NCBI GenBank assembly: GCA_020056225.1
Contig: JAGVIE010000013.1
Span: 80,455 to 144,454, forward strand
DNA length: 64,000 bases
From: Bacteroidota bacterium
GTDB lineage: Bacteria; Bacteroidota; Ignavibacteria; UBA10030; SZUA-254
Direction of reading: 5' to 3'
Both the position numbers and the translations under genes were made by a program. Shown one piece after another: positions 34,658-45,163 of this stretch. The notes below the pieces were generated by a model, which was given only the letters and a program-made list of their open reading frames with translations, was not told the origin of the DNA and ran no database searches. Numbering within the stretch: the stretch's first letter is position 1; each line of letters starts with the position of its first letter.

Positions 34658-35908
34658 ATGAAGCATCTAATTTACATCTTTATTGTCAGTATCATTTTCA
34701 TCTCGTGCAAGCGCACTTCCACCGAAACTTCCGAGCCACAGAATTTTCTCCTGAAGATAACCGTCAAAAAATTATCAGGTGAAACGGCGCCCGGTCTCCG
34801 CATCAGCGGTGGAAACCTTATAGCAAACGAACAAACATTTGCATTAGGTGTTTTCAAGCTTCAGATGTTAGCCGAGCATGCAGACTCAGGAAATATTTTG
34901 TACCGCGATTCAATCTATTTAGTCCCGACCGGCGTGGATTTAAATCAAGCAGTCCTCGGTTACACATCATCAAGCGGGACATTCGAATCGAACGATGTAT
35001 ATCGCTTCCCCGGCTTGCTGAATCTTCCATCTCTCAAGCGAACGGATGAAGGAGCTAATAATTTAGGGACGTTTCAAATATCCAGCATCGCAAAACTTAT
35101 TCTTGTGGATACCGCCGCCAATCAACAACAATCGTTTGAGCTTAATCTGAAAAACGGACACAACGAATTTAATCTGACATGGAATCCTACAGTGATGTCT
35201 GTTCAAGATGTTCTGGAAAACCGGGCACAATTTCATTCGTCCAATGTTGGAGTATTCCCTATCTCAACGATTTCTTCGAATCTGGTCGATACCTCATGGA
35301 GCAGAATTAACATTGCAGATAACTCAGGAATAAACCGAACACTTTACATGGCACGCGAGGACGTTATTCCGAATCCGGATTATTACGAACTACCGCCGCC
35401 GCCGCCCGGGGAAAGTTTCGACGTCAGGTTTTCAACCGGGCACTGGTTAAAGACATATCCGGTTTCTCCTTTACCTGATTCTGTATATCGATATCGCATT
35501 CTCATGCAATCGATTCATTACCCGCTTACATTGAGGTGGAATTTCCGCTGTCCTCCCAACTTTCATCTGAGTCAATCGATAGATGGACAGGCAATAGACG
35601 TCAGATCAATTTGCATTCAAGATTCTCTGACAATCACGAACACTGATATCAACGGTCTTATAATTATCATTCCAAAAAGTTTAAATCTGCCGCCTGATTT
35701 TAAGCTCTATCAGAATTATCCGAATCCATTCAGCACTTCGACCGTTATACCGCTTACACTGCAAGTTGGGGCGAAAGTTACTTTGAGCGTATATACGCTG
35801 AAAAACGATCTTTTAGGGAAGATAATAGACAGACAGTTATTGTTAGAAGGATTATCAGAGATAGAATACCGACCTGATTTTAGCAGTCAGACACTTAACA
35901 AGAAATAA
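34658..35908 (+). CDS. Lipoprotein with a truncated T9SS-type C-terminal domain
   Basis: About 416 residues. The signal ends in a lipobox-like FISC near residue 17 (MKHLIYIFIVSIIFISCKRT). The body is not recognised. Near residue 245 a proline run (YELPPPPPGESFDVRF) begins a module also seen before the tail of the 38889-45152 protein. The tail FKLYQNYPNPFSTSTVIPL opens a T9SS type A sorting domain but stops at FSSQTLNKK, without the usual final strands (GVYFYRL..KKMLLIK). Either a truncation or a decayed domain. An alternative ATG at 34643 exists. Confidence 0.72.
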   Translation: MKHLIYIFIVSIIFISCKRTSTETSEPQNFLLKITVKKLSGETAPGLRISGGNLIANEQTFALGVFKLQMLAEHADSGNILYRDSIYLVPTGVDLNQAVLGYTSSSGTFESNDVYRFPGLLNLPSLKRTDEGANNLGTFQISSIAKLILVDTAANQQQSFELNLKNGHNEFNLTWNPTVMSVQDVLENRAQFHSSNVGVFPISTISSNLVDTSWSRINIADNSGINRTLYMAREDVIPNPDYYELPPPPPGESFDVRFSTGHWLKTYPVSPLPDSVYRYRILMQSIHYPLTLRWNFRCPPNFHLSQSIDGQAIDVRSICIQDSLTITNTDINGLIIIIPKSLNLPPDFKLYQNYPNPFSTSTVIPLTLQVGAKVTLSVYTLKNDLLGKIIDRQLLLEGLSEIEYRPDFSSQTLNKK

Positions 35909-36021
35909 CAATTTCGGGCAGCATAAATATTCTTGTGAAAATAGAAAAAGTTTCTTAACTTCATCAACATTGGTATTCAAGCATCCGATTCTAATCATCA
36001 ACGAAACAACAGGAGAGTCTA

Positions 36022-38040
36022 ATGGAACATCAAACCAATACAACGAGCGGTCTTCCTGATAATGCGTATAAAGAACTGAAAGAGGGAGAAGCTTATTACC
36101 CTCTTATGGATCCGGCAAAACCATATCCCGAAGTTACGGGCTGGTCGGTTGGCTGGGGACTCGTGATGGCAGTGCTCTTCTCTGCTGCCGCGGCATACTC
36201 CGGTTTAAAGATCGGTCAAGTGTTCGAGGCGGCAATCCCGATTGCCATCCTCGCTGTCGGACTTTCTGCCGCATTTAAAAAACCGAATGCCCTCGGACAA
36301 AATGTTATCATCCAATCCATCGGCGCGTGTTCAGGTGTTATAGTTGCGGGTGCGATATTCACTATTCCGGCTTTATACATCCTCAACCTTGATGCAAGTT
36401 TCTGGCAGATGTTCATGGCATCGTCGCTCGGCGGTTTCCTTGGCATCTTGTTTCTGATTCCTTTCAGAAAATATTTTGTTAAAGATATGCACGGAAAGTT
36501 TCCATTCCCTGAAGCGACTGCGACAACCGAGATTCTCGTAGCAGGTGAAAAGGGCGGAAAACAAGCCGGCGTTCTTGTTGTGGCAGGATTGTTAGGCGGT
36601 TTGTTCGATTTCGCTTTCAGCGCATTCGGATGGTGGTCGGAAGTAGTAACCTCGCGCATGTTCCATTATGGTGAGGTTATGGCTGATAAATTAAAAATAG
36701 TTGCTAAACTAAATGTATCTGCTATGGTGTTTGGATTAGGATACATTGTTGGTTTAAAATATTCGGCAATCATCGCCGCCGGATCGTTCCTCTCATGGTT
36801 CGTATTGATACCTTTGTTCTATGAGATCGGACAGCATCTTACTACACCGCTCGGCGCAACTGCTACCAAACTAATTGCCGATATGAGTGCGGAAGAAATT
36901 TTCAGAACTTACGTCCGGCAGATTGGTATCGGCGGAATCGCGATGGCTGGTATCGTTGGAATACTTCGTTCATCGAAAATAATAGGCGGCGCATTCAATC
37001 TTGCGTACAAAGAAATCTTCCATCATAAAACGGGCGACCTTGAAGCAACCGTTCGCTGGCAAACCGATCTCAGAATGAACTTCATTGTCATGATGATTTT
37101 ATTAACGGCATTGATGCTTTTCGTCTTCTTCTACGCAGGTGTAGTTTTCAACTTCACGCATGCGGTCGTTGGATTACTCATAGTTATTATCATCTCATTC
37201 CTCTTTACAACTGTTTCGGCAAATGCAATCGCAATCGTGGGAACGAACCCGGTATCCGGCATGACATTGATGACGTTGATTCTTTCCTCGTTTGTTCTTG
37301 TTAGGATTGGATTATCGGGAACATCCGGTATGATTTCCGCGCTTATCATAGGTGGAGTTGTATGTACTGCGCTCTCGGTTGCAGGCGGTTTCATAACAGA
37401 TTTGAAAATCGGATATTGGCTCGGCTCAACACCGAAGAAACAGGAGACATGGAAATTCTTGGGTGTGCTGGTTTCCGCGGCAACAGTTGGCGGCGTTATT
37501 ATGATTTTAAATAAGACGTACGGCTTCACTGGTCCGAATGCAATGGTCGCCCCACAGGCAAATGCGATGGCGGCTGTTATTCAACCGTTGATGTCGGATA
37601 CTCCCGCGCCGTGGATATTGTACCTCGTTGGCGCTATTATCGCTTTGATTTTAGTAATGATAAAGATTCCGCCTCTCGCGTTCGCGCTTGGAATGTATAT
37701 TCCGCAAGAACTCAATGTCCCGCTTGTCTTCGGTGGACTTGTCTCATGGTGGGTTACTTCTCGTACAAAGAATGAGAAACTAAACAACGCCCGATTTTCG
37801 CGCGGCACACTCATCGCTTCCGGATTCATTGCAGGCGGCGCACTATTCGGTGTGTTCAACGCGTTTTTAAGGTTTGCTGATCAAACGCTCGTAGAACGAT
37901 TTCAGATCGATCTCGGAATTTCCAATTGGTACCTCGCTCATTGGGCTGAGAGTGCAAATGGTGAAATACTTGGATTGGTTATGTTTGCTCTTCTCTTCAT
38001 ATACATGGTATGGGATTCGATGAGAGCGAAGGAAGAATGA
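36022..38040 (+). CDS. OPT-family oligopeptide transporter
   Basis: A 672-residue polytopic protein with roughly 16 hydrophobic helices. Characteristic OPT parts are PEVTGWSVGWGLVMAVLFSA, AYSGLKIGQVFEAAIPIAI, the CSGVIVAGAIFTIPALYIL region and the KFPFPEATATTEIL motif. The family moves small peptides or metal-siderophore-like conjugates in symport with protons. The start follows AACAGGAGAG at a normal distance. It is flanked by genes unrelated to it; a MITE-like element follows its stop by ten bases. Confidence 0.9.
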   Translation: MEHQTNTTSGLPDNAYKELKEGEAYYPLMDPAKPYPEVTGWSVGWGLVMAVLFSAAAAYSGLKIGQVFEAAIPIAILAVGLSAAFKKPNALGQNVIIQSIGACSGVIVAGAIFTIPALYILNLDASFWQMFMASSLGGFLGILFLIPFRKYFVKDMHGKFPFPEATATTEILVAGEKGGKQAGVLVVAGLLGGLFDFAFSAFGWWSEVVTSRMFHYGEVMADKLKIVAKLNVSAMVFGLGYIVGLKYSAIIAAGSFLSWFVLIPLFYEIGQHLTTPLGATATKLIADMSAEEIFRTYVRQIGIGGIAMAGIVGILRSSKIIGGAFNLAYKEIFHHKTGDLEATVRWQTDLRMNFIVMMILLTALMLFVFFYAGVVFNFTHAVVGLLIVIIISFLFTTVSANAIAIVGTNPVSGMTLMTLILSSFVLVRIGLSGTSGMISALIIGGVVCTALSVAGGFITDLKIGYWLGSTPKKQETWKFLGVLVSAATVGGVIMILNKTYGFTGPNAMVAPQANAMAAVIQPLMSDTPAPWILYLVGAIIALILVMIKIPPLAFALGMYIPQELNVPLVFGGLVSWWVTSRTKNEKLNNARFSRGTLIASGFIAGGALFGVFNAFLRFADQTLVERFQIDLGISNWYLAHWAESANGEILGLVMFALLFIYMVWDSMRAKEE

Positions 38041-38049
38041 AATTTCATA

Positions 38050-38203
38050 GGTGTCGTTGGGTTGTCCAAAAAGTAAAAAGGTCTGTGTCATTCCCGAATG
38101 CTTCAATCGGGAATCCAGAAATTTGCAAAATCTGAAGCCTGGACTCCCGATAAATACGTTCGGGAGTGACAGTCTGGGTCTTTTTAGTCAATCCCGCGAC
38201 ACC
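38050..38203. mobile_element. MITE-like element, copy 1
   Basis: Terminal inverted repeats of 24 nt match at 19 positions: 38050-38073 begins GGTGTCG and ends AAAAAG; 38180-38203 is its complement ending CGACACC. Inside is a second inverted pair, TGTCATTCCCGAA (38086-38098) against TTCGGGAGTGACA (38159-38171). No transposase is encoded. It may form a long hairpin acting as terminator after the OPT gene. Confidence 0.65.
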
Positions 38204-38269
38204 TTACTTGGCAGCTTTGCTTTTTAGTAATAGATTGTTTACAATAAAACCATCAGAGGAATTGTTAAT

Positions 38270-38506
38270 ATGACTTACAAAACGATACCTGCACACTACG
38301 ATGGAGAAAAAATCTGTCTGGACGAACCGACTAAACTGAAAAGAGATGAAAAACTCTTTGTTACAATTGTATCCGATATAGAAGTACTAAGAGAAGAGAA
38401 TTTTCACACCATTGCATTTGCAGGACTTTCCCAAGCATATGGCGAAGACGAGCCTACTTACACAGCATTACACATTCGCGAACCTAACTCAGAATATCGA
38501 ACATGA
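38270..38506 (+). CDS. Antitoxin-like small protein upstream of a MazF-type toxin
   Basis: A 78-residue acidic protein. Its N-terminal MTYKTIPAHYDGEKICLDEPTKLKRDEKLFVTIV (read in parts) resembles the 'AbrB/DUF104-like' antitoxin beginnings that say which box is bound by the pair. GAGGAATTGTTAATATG gives a usable SD. It overlaps the toxin gene by four bases, the standard antitoxin-toxin arrangement. A short ATTGT-TT-ACAAT palindrome at 38234-38245 could be the autoregulatory operator (inference). Confidence 0.7.
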   Translation: MTYKTIPAHYDGEKICLDEPTKLKRDEKLFVTIVSDIEVLREENFHTIAFAGLSQAYGEDEPTYTALHIREPNSEYRT

Positions 38507-38850
38507 AGGAAGCAGACTTGGTGCTTACTCCGGTTCCACAGGCAGATGGAAAAATTAAATTGCGCCCAGCTTTGTTCTTGCGCAAGATGCCTGGAATATA
38601 TAGCGATGCGCTTGTATGTGGAGTTAGCACACAGATACATCTTTGTGTCCCCAAATTTGATGAAGTTGTCTCCCCGCATGATAATGACTTTCTAACAACC
38701 GGACTCTTAAAGGAATCACTTATTCGACTTGGATATCTTGCTGTGATTCCTGCAAACAAGATAGCAGGAAGCATCGGAAACATATCGAGGGAACGAAAAC
38801 GAAGATTGTTACATAAACTCAGTGAGTACTTGTTACATGACATAAATTGA
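38503..38850 (+). CDS. PemK/MazF-family toxin
   Basis: A 115-residue protein with the MazF-type barrel: ADLVLTPVPQADGKIKLRPALFL, VCGVSTQIH, FDEVVSPHDNDFLTTGLLKESLIRLGYLAVIP and IAGSIGNISRERKRRLLHKL (each a separate segment). MazF/PemK toxins cleave mRNA at short motifs. Overlap with the upstream gene and small size support a type II toxin-antitoxin operon. The large T9SS gene starts 38 bases after its stop. Confidence 0.82.
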   Translation: MKEADLVLTPVPQADGKIKLRPALFLRKMPGIYSDALVCGVSTQIHLCVPKFDEVVSPHDNDFLTTGLLKESLIRLGYLAVIPANKIAGSIGNISRERKRRLLHKLSEYLLHDIN

Positions 38851-38888
38851 CTACTTTTTTTACTATCAACACCTGGAAGGGATCCACC

Positions 38889-41800
38889 ATGAAAAGGATT
38901 ACATTCTTACTAACTGTTTTTGCACTATTGCAAAGTAGGATTATTGCCCAAGAGTACATACCCGACGCAAACACCGTTGCATTGTACCATTTCAACGAAA
39001 CCAGCGGCTCAACCGTGAGCGATGCGAGTGGCAATGGCAACAACGGCGTAGCTACAGGGACAACGATTGATGCTGGAAAGTTTGGGAATGCAAGAAGTTT
39101 TAATGGTAGCACTGATTACATCAAGATCAATGGTTCGAGCAGTTTAACTATACACGGCTCTATGACAATTGAAGCATGGATTAAACCTACGGGTACCTCA
39201 AACCGCCCAATTCTAGAATACGGCGATGGGCTAACAAACGGTGTGCATGTCTGGCAAGACCCAGCATTTGACAGATTATATGTTAATTTTGTAGATGTGA
39301 ACAATAATAACCATATGCTGACTTCACCGTCTGGTACAATCATTCTAAACCAATGGCAACACATCGCCGCCGTATACGACAGCGCAACTGGGATGGCTTA
39401 TGTGTATCGCAATGGAGTTTCTGTTGCGAGCTCGGCTATCGGCCAAGTGAGTTTGAAAACATCCTATGATGTATATATAGGGATACGTAAGCTAGCAGAA
39501 TATTTTTACTACACCGGATTAATTGACGAAGTTCGCATCTCCAACAAAGCACACGAGCCGTGGGAATTTAACCTCTTATCTAATTATCCACGAACAACGG
39601 GAAGCATTATCGACTGCAATGGACCAATTGATGCAAATGGAAGGAATTGGTACGAGCCACAGTTCTATGATTTAACTTGGCAATCGATTAGTTTACCAGA
39701 TAATGGTTGGGGACCTGAAAATTCTGATCGCTATTATCGTGATAAAATTGTTTTACCTGAAGGTATAGATAGCGTCAAGCTTTCATTTTCGAGCGACGAT
39801 GGAATTTGGGCCTATATTAACGGGGCTTACCTTGGGCATTGGGGAGGATTATGCCATGAACAGGGTTGTGTGAATGGTTCTGGATGTATAATTAATACTA
39901 CTGTACCCCCTCAAGACATTTCATCTTTTATTTTGCCGGGTGTCAATACATTAGCATTTCATGTTAGTAATGCTATCCACGCTGCAGATTTCTCGTATTC
40001 TTTGACTAGCTATGGAAATACGAATTCAACGATTTTGATTTTACATCTTGATGAAACCTCTGGTGATATTGCATATGATGCGAGTGGTAATGGTAACAAC
40101 GGTACAGCAACAGGTACAACAATAGTTGATGGGAAGGTCGGTAAAGCAAGAAGTTTTAATGGTTATCAAGATCATATTTCCTTACCTAATACTATTACCC
40201 CTTCTCAGATTACACTTGAAGCTTGGATAAATAATACTGGCCGAGGTCATGACCCAGCGAATAGAGGTCAAGCCATAATCACCAAAGAGGATGGTCACGG
40301 GAATTCATCTAATTTAGCATGGAGGCTTTATATCCAGCCGAATACGTTTAAACTAAACACAATAATGTCGAACGGTACATCTAATATTTTAGTTGATTCA
40401 AAAGCATCAATCGAATTGAATACCTGGTATCATGTAGCGGCAACTTACGATGGCTCGAGTATAAAATTATACATTAACGGTGAGTTGGATACAAGTGTAA
40501 CTGCAAATCTTGGCGCATTAAATTCAACCACATCACTGCCGCTTAGAATTGGAGCTATGGATTACTTCTCGAGTCCAGATTATTTGGAGGGTTTTGAAGG
40601 AATCATCGACGAAGTCCGCATTTCCAACAAAGCTCTTGAACCGTGGGAGTTCAATTTTTGTTCAAATGGTTTAATCACAGGAGTGGTTAGAAATGCAAAT
40701 ACTTTTCAATCCATATCTAATGCGCTCATCAGTGTCAAAGATTTAGGATTTAATACTCATTCAGATTCGATTGGAAGATTTCAATTGATGGTGCCTATTG
40801 GTTCGGGTTACAATTTGGAAATTTCCGCTGATGGATACTTACAAAAAGAAATCAATAATGTAATCGTAACTGCGCAAGGGAATGTCTTAGGTACAATTAA
40901 CTTACTTCCTTTACCTGAGCAAGAATTTGATCTTATGGAATTATCACCAAATCCTAATCCACAAATTTCAGAGGTAGAAACTGATGGTGCTTCTATACGA
41001 TATTATAAAGTTGTTGGTAAAAAATATCGTTTGCCGGAAAATGGTATAGAGGTGCAATTCGAAACACAAAATGGTGGGATATTACTTACTGATACCTCAG
41101 GGAAATACTTGGATATGTCGGGTATATTGAGAGTGGAGATTCCATCGAGTAGTCTCGGATGTACTTCTTGTCAGAAATCATTTAGAGTGAAGAGGATTCA
41201 TAACAACACGAACCCGAATTCGCCAATTAATTTCACCGTGAATGCGAAACCAAGGAAGTACCAAAAAGATTTCGAGTTACAGCGTGATATCGAGATAGGC
41301 TTGGGAGTTGCAACCGGAGGAAATATATCTTTTCAGGGTGGCGATAATACAACTGCAAGATTGAGCATGATAGAAACAGATGGAAATCCTGCGGAACCTG
41401 ATACGATTGGGATTACGGAAGAATTCCAATCGAAGGCTGGAGTTGAAGTTGGTGTAGGTATCGGAACAAAACTAACAGTTTTGGGAGGTGGAGTCGGTGT
41501 ATATGGCGGTTTGAGTGGAGGAGGGTATATCATCATGGAAGGGAATGGAAATTATCTTTACGGTTATAATTCTGAAAGTGATCAGTTAGAGAAAAGGTCG
41601 AAACTATATAATTTAGCATTAGCTGCAATTACATTAGATCCATCTCCGATCTTAAGCAGGGTTGCTTTTGTCCTTTCAGATATTGCTTGTTGGAATTACT
41701 TGGAAAGTGTTGGTGGTGGTGTCGGTGTTAAAGGTGTTGTTAGTGGCGAAGCATTCGCTGGTGTTTTTTCTTCTAGAAAAATTGGTATTGCTGCTGGTGC

Positions 41801-44800
41801 AGGCATTTCAGGAAGTGGAGAGGTTGGAGCAACGTTGAATTATGATTATTTGAAAAGGGATAATCTACACCAAGGCAGCCTTAGTTTATTTGGTAATTTC
41901 GAAGGGAATGCTGGGATTAGTATATTCAATTGGCAGTATGCTAATCGAGGAAATCCCAATTTTAAAAAATGGAATCAAATTAAGAAAAAGTCTCCGCTGT
42001 GGGATCTGCCGATACTCTCAGGGGAGATAAACACTGAAGTGCAATTTAAGAATACGACAAAATCTTTTGGAATGGAAAGTTCTTTAGAGGTTAATGGCAC
42101 AGGAACGGATTTTTCATTCGATATTAGTCATGACGATTTGGATCCTATTCTCAATCAGTCATATTTAAGAGGATTACACTCTTTATCAAATCCCTCGACT
42201 CCTTTTTTACCTTTACCGCTCTTAGAACTAGATTTTTTGGATCGCGCAACCGATAATCTGCTTTCGAATATCGCTGACGGACAGGAGAATGGTACTTTTC
42301 CTCCAATCGAATATAAGGTTGACACTTCAAAGACTAGCACATCAGGAGGTTTTTCAATCGGTGTTGATTGGCTACTTGGATTAAAGTTTAACTTAGGGCT
42401 TAGCTACAACTGGAAAACTTCTCATAGCGCAAAAAAGGAGTCCGGGGTGTTCTTGGTAGGGAATGAATTTCCACTTGAGCAGTATAATAATATCCCCGAA
42501 GTAACTACTCCGACGCCTACGGTATTGTGGAAAATATTGTCCGATGGTTTTTCAACATTTAATTTAACCGATCTTTTCCAGTCGATTTGTTTCTTCTGTC
42601 CGGGTGGATACTTACGAACCATGGCTGTTGATACAACCTTCATCATCGCTCCAATAGGCTCGACAATTAGCTTCAATCCTACAAGTTTACCACCTGGTCA
42701 AGATTCGCTTAGTTGCCAGACATGGAATTGGTATGGTAGTTCAACCAAAGCGAAGATGTCGGATTTACCTTTAAAACAAAGATCAATTGCACTGGCAATA
42801 AAGAAGCAACAACAAAGTATCGCAAAGTTGGATTATGGCATTGGTGGATTCTATAAGTTTAGTCCTCAAGCTGTCCCACTCAGCAGTGCAGCAACTCTTA
42901 CTATTGTTTATCCTGATAGTGATGTCGTGGGAATAGATGAAAATAATCTTGCAGTCTTTTGTCAAGATACGGTCACTTCAAAATGGCACTATGTCGGTGG
43001 CAGCGTTGATACGATTAATAATAAAATCACTGTTCATGTTGACACACTTCAACTCTATACTATCGCACCAATAATGCCAGACGGTGAGATTAAGTTAAAA
43101 TCAAGCATCGACACACTGTTCAATGATAGCACTTCGATGGCAACAATCTGGGCAGACACTTTGAAACTAAGTAACGGTGATTATGTTGGTGAAACATCAA
43201 AGTACACGATTAGAGCAGAGAATGTCTCGATAGTTGCTACAGATGCAGATACATCGCTAGACGGAATCCAGGTGAATTCTATCAATTCTAGAATCGAGTT
43301 CCAAGTAAGAAGTCAAAAACATCCAGGTAAAGCAAAGGTGCGAGTCGAGAGTGTGTATGGGAGTAGTGTTGGACTTATCAATATCTTCGTGAAAGATACT
43401 CTTACCCCTGCACCGCCAACAATTACAAGCTTCATTCGAGGTGATCATGAAGTTAAACTTATCGTGTCCAAACCAGACACATCCGGCATCAGCCAGTATG
43501 AAGTTTCTTATGCTACTCATTCTGGAGAACCATACAACGGGCATGCCTTGGTTGGCGGAGAAAATTCCCCTTTCACAGTGCCCGCCACCGATACTATCGT
43601 TGTATCACTTCTTCAAAACGACACGACCTATTACTTTGCTATCAAAGGCATCGATGTAGGGAACAACAAGAGCCCTTATTCAAATGAAGTTCCTATATCA
43701 CCGCACGACACCATTCCACCCGGTCGAATCACTTCAATGGAATTTACTTGTATGCCTGATTCCAGTTACTTGGTACGCTGGATTGCAGGTGGTGATAATG
43801 GCTATGTCGGTCGAGCATCAAAATATTACATCAAGGTATCAAATGAACCTGTTATTGATACATCTGTATGGTGGTCAACAGCAACAAATCTAAGTAATGT
43901 AACAGCGCCCAATGATCCTGGGAACTATGATTATCATATTATCTCTGGGTTGAACATCGATTCAACGTATTATGTTGGTATCCAAGTTGAAGATGAAGTA
44001 GTTTTGAAATCGCCAATATCCCTTTTCAGAATTACAGAAAACAGGGTAACAAGGGCAACGGCTGTGAAAGAAGGATGGAATTTAATTTCACATCCAATCA
44101 AACCACGGGGTAATCCCAGTAGCTTGTATCCTTATTTTCTTGGTGGACCTTTTAGCTATTCAGGAAGTTATACGCTCGTAGATTCATTTGAACAGATAAT
44201 GGGATATTGGATAAAGGTTAGCCAAGGTTATCAGAAGGACTTCAACGGTGAGCCAATAAATGACACAATTATTGTCGTAAATCAAGGATGGAATATGATC
44301 GGAGGAAATTCATCGAGGACAGCGTTTGCAAACCTATATTCTGTGCCACCAGGTCTCATAAGTTCGTCAATGTTTGAGTATGATGGCACTGGGTACGCAG
44401 CTTCAGATTCTCTTATACCAGGGAGTGGGTATTGGATCAGAGTGAGTCAAGCTTGTTCACTTATTATCGGGAAATCACCTGCCCTTCTTAAACGAATCTC
44501 GGCAAAGAATTTCAAAGATAAAGGATTTATTATAACTACCAACAATAAAATTACTAAGAACTTATGGCTTGTTGACAATACTGTTGTCGATCAATTTGAA
44601 GCACCACCACTTCCACCCGAAGAATGTTTAGAAATTAGGTTCAGTTCCAATAGGTACGTTGAGAATGCAAATAGTGAATTGTACGAGGTAAACATACAAG
44701 GTGCAAAGTATCCTCTAAGTATTGGTCTGAAGAATATTAATAAAGATCAATTTGAAGTTAGGGGTGGCATCTCTGGCAAAGTTTATGGAGTATTGACTAC

Positions 44801-45152
44801 TAATAAGACGGTCAATATCACAGATGGGAATGACAAAACAATTATCATCCGAAAATTTACGATACCCAACAAATTCGCAATGGATCAAAATTATCCGAAC
44901 CCATTTAATCCTATTACTATCATCAAGTATCAGTTGCCTGTTGATAGTAGAGTGAATCTTCGGGTTTACGATATTCTCGGTCGAGAAGTAATAACACTCA
45001 TTAATGGTGAAGAGCCTGCCGGATATAAATCCATCGATTGGAATGCATCGAGTTTAGCTAGCAGTGTCTACTTCTACCGCCTCGAAGCGACAAGTGTAAG
45101 CGACCCAAGTAAATCATTCATCCAAGTCAGGAAAATGATATTGATTAAATAA
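38889..45152 (+). CDS. Very large secreted multidomain protein with T9SS type A sorting domain
   Basis: About 2,087 residues, by far the largest in the window. A signal peptide (MKRITFLLTVFALLQSRIIA) is followed by a first LamG/concanavalin-like domain (about 25-225), a PA14-like stretch with LSFSSDDGIWAYINGAYLG (about 245-385), a second LamG domain (about 385-585), a carboxypeptidase-regulatory-like domain (GVVRNANTFQSISNALISVK), a Gly-rich region near 840-920, and fibronectin type III-like repeats at about 1520-1720. The tail has FAMDQNYPNPFNPITI and a complete sorting domain ending VRKMILIK. It should be exported by type IX secretion. Glycan binding or adhesion is inferred. ATG at 38889 has GGAAGG upstream; 38847 lies in the toxin gene. 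Confidence 0.88.
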   Translation: MKRITFLLTVFALLQSRIIAQEYIPDANTVALYHFNETSGSTVSDASGNGNNGVATGTTIDAGKFGNARSFNGSTDYIKINGSSSLTIHGSMTIEAWIKPTGTSNRPILEYGDGLTNGVHVWQDPAFDRLYVNFVDVNNNNHMLTSPSGTIILNQWQHIAAVYDSATGMAYVYRNGVSVASSAIGQVSLKTSYDVYIGIRKLAEYFYYTGLIDEVRISNKAHEPWEFNLLSNYPRTTGSIIDCNGPIDANGRNWYEPQFYDLTWQSISLPDNGWGPENSDRYYRDKIVLPEGIDSVKLSFSSDDGIWAYINGAYLGHWGGLCHEQGCVNGSGCIINTTVPPQDISSFILPGVNTLAFHVSNAIHAADFSYSLTSYGNTNSTILILHLDETSGDIAYDASGNGNNGTATGTTIVDGKVGKARSFNGYQDHISLPNTITPSQITLEAWINNTGRGHDPANRGQAIITKEDGHGNSSNLAWRLYIQPNTFKLNTIMSNGTSNILVDSKASIELNTWYHVAATYDGSSIKLYINGELDTSVTANLGALNSTTSLPLRIGAMDYFSSPDYLEGFEGIIDEVRISNKALEPWEFNFCSNGLITGVVRNANTFQSISNALISVKDLGFNTHSDSIGRFQLMVPIGSGYNLEISADGYLQKEINNVIVTAQGNVLGTINLLPLPEQEFDLMELSPNPNPQISEVETDGASIRYYKVVGKKYRLPENGIEVQFETQNGGILLTDTSGKYLDMSGILRVEIPSSSLGCTSCQKSFRVKRIHNNTNPNSPINFTVNAKPRKYQKDFELQRDIEIGLGVATGGNISFQGGDNTTARLSMIETDGNPAEPDTIGITEEFQSKAGVEVGVGIGTKLTVLGGGVGVYGGLSGGGYIIMEGNGNYLYGYNSESDQLEKRSKLYNLALAAITLDPSPILSRVAFVLSDIACWNYLESVGGGVGVKGVVSGEAFAGVFSSRKIGIAAGAGISGSGEVGATLNYDYLKRDNLHQGSLSLFGNFEGNAGISIFNWQYANRGNPNFKKWNQIKKKSPLWDLPILSGEINTEVQFKNTTKSFGMESSLEVNGTGTDFSFDISHDDLDPILNQSYLRGLHSLSNPSTPFLPLPLLELDFLDRATDNLLSNIADGQENGTFPPIEYKVDTSKTSTSGGFSIGVDWLLGLKFNLGLSYNWKTSHSAKKESGVFLVGNEFPLEQYNNIPEVTTPTPTVLWKILSDGFSTFNLTDLFQSICFFCPGGYLRTMAVDTTFIIAPIGSTISFNPTSLPPGQDSLSCQTWNWYGSSTKAKMSDLPLKQRSIALAIKKQQQSIAKLDYGIGGFYKFSPQAVPLSSAATLTIVYPDSDVVGIDENNLAVFCQDTVTSKWHYVGGSVDTINNKITVHVDTLQLYTIAPIMPDGEIKLKSSIDTLFNDSTSMATIWADTLKLSNGDYVGETSKYTIRAENVSIVATDADTSLDGIQVNSINSRIEFQVRSQKHPGKAKVRVESVYGSSVGLINIFVKDTLTPAPPTITSFIRGDHEVKLIVSKPDTSGISQYEVSYATHSGEPYNGHALVGGENSPFTVPATDTIVVSLLQNDTTYYFAIKGIDVGNNKSPYSNEVPISPHDTIPPGRITSMEFTCMPDSSYLVRWIAGGDNGYVGRASKYYIKVSNEPVIDTSVWWSTATNLSNVTAPNDPGNYDYHIISGLNIDSTYYVGIQVEDEVVLKSPISLFRITENRVTRATAVKEGWNLISHPIKPRGNPSSLYPYFLGGPFSYSGSYTLVDSFEQIMGYWIKVSQGYQKDFNGEPINDTIIVVNQGWNMIGGNSSRTAFANLYSVPPGLISSSMFEYDGTGYAASDSLIPGSGYWIRVSQACSLIIGKSPALLKRISAKNFKDKGFIITTNNKITKNLWLVDNTVVDQFEAPPLPPEECLEIRFSSNRYVENANSELYEVNIQGAKYPLSIGLKNINKDQFEVRGGISGKVYGVLTTNKTVNITDGNDKTIIIRKFTIPNKFAMDQNYPNPFNPITIIKYQLPVDSRVNLRVYDILGREVITLINGEEPAGYKSIDWNASSLASSVYFYRLEATSVSDPSKSFIQVRKMILIK

Positions 45153-45163
45153 ATATTTTCATA

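Noticed and set aside
36216..36659. 147-residue reverse frame
   Set aside because: Lies entirely inside the clear OPT transporter gene; a shadow of a hydrophobic coding region.
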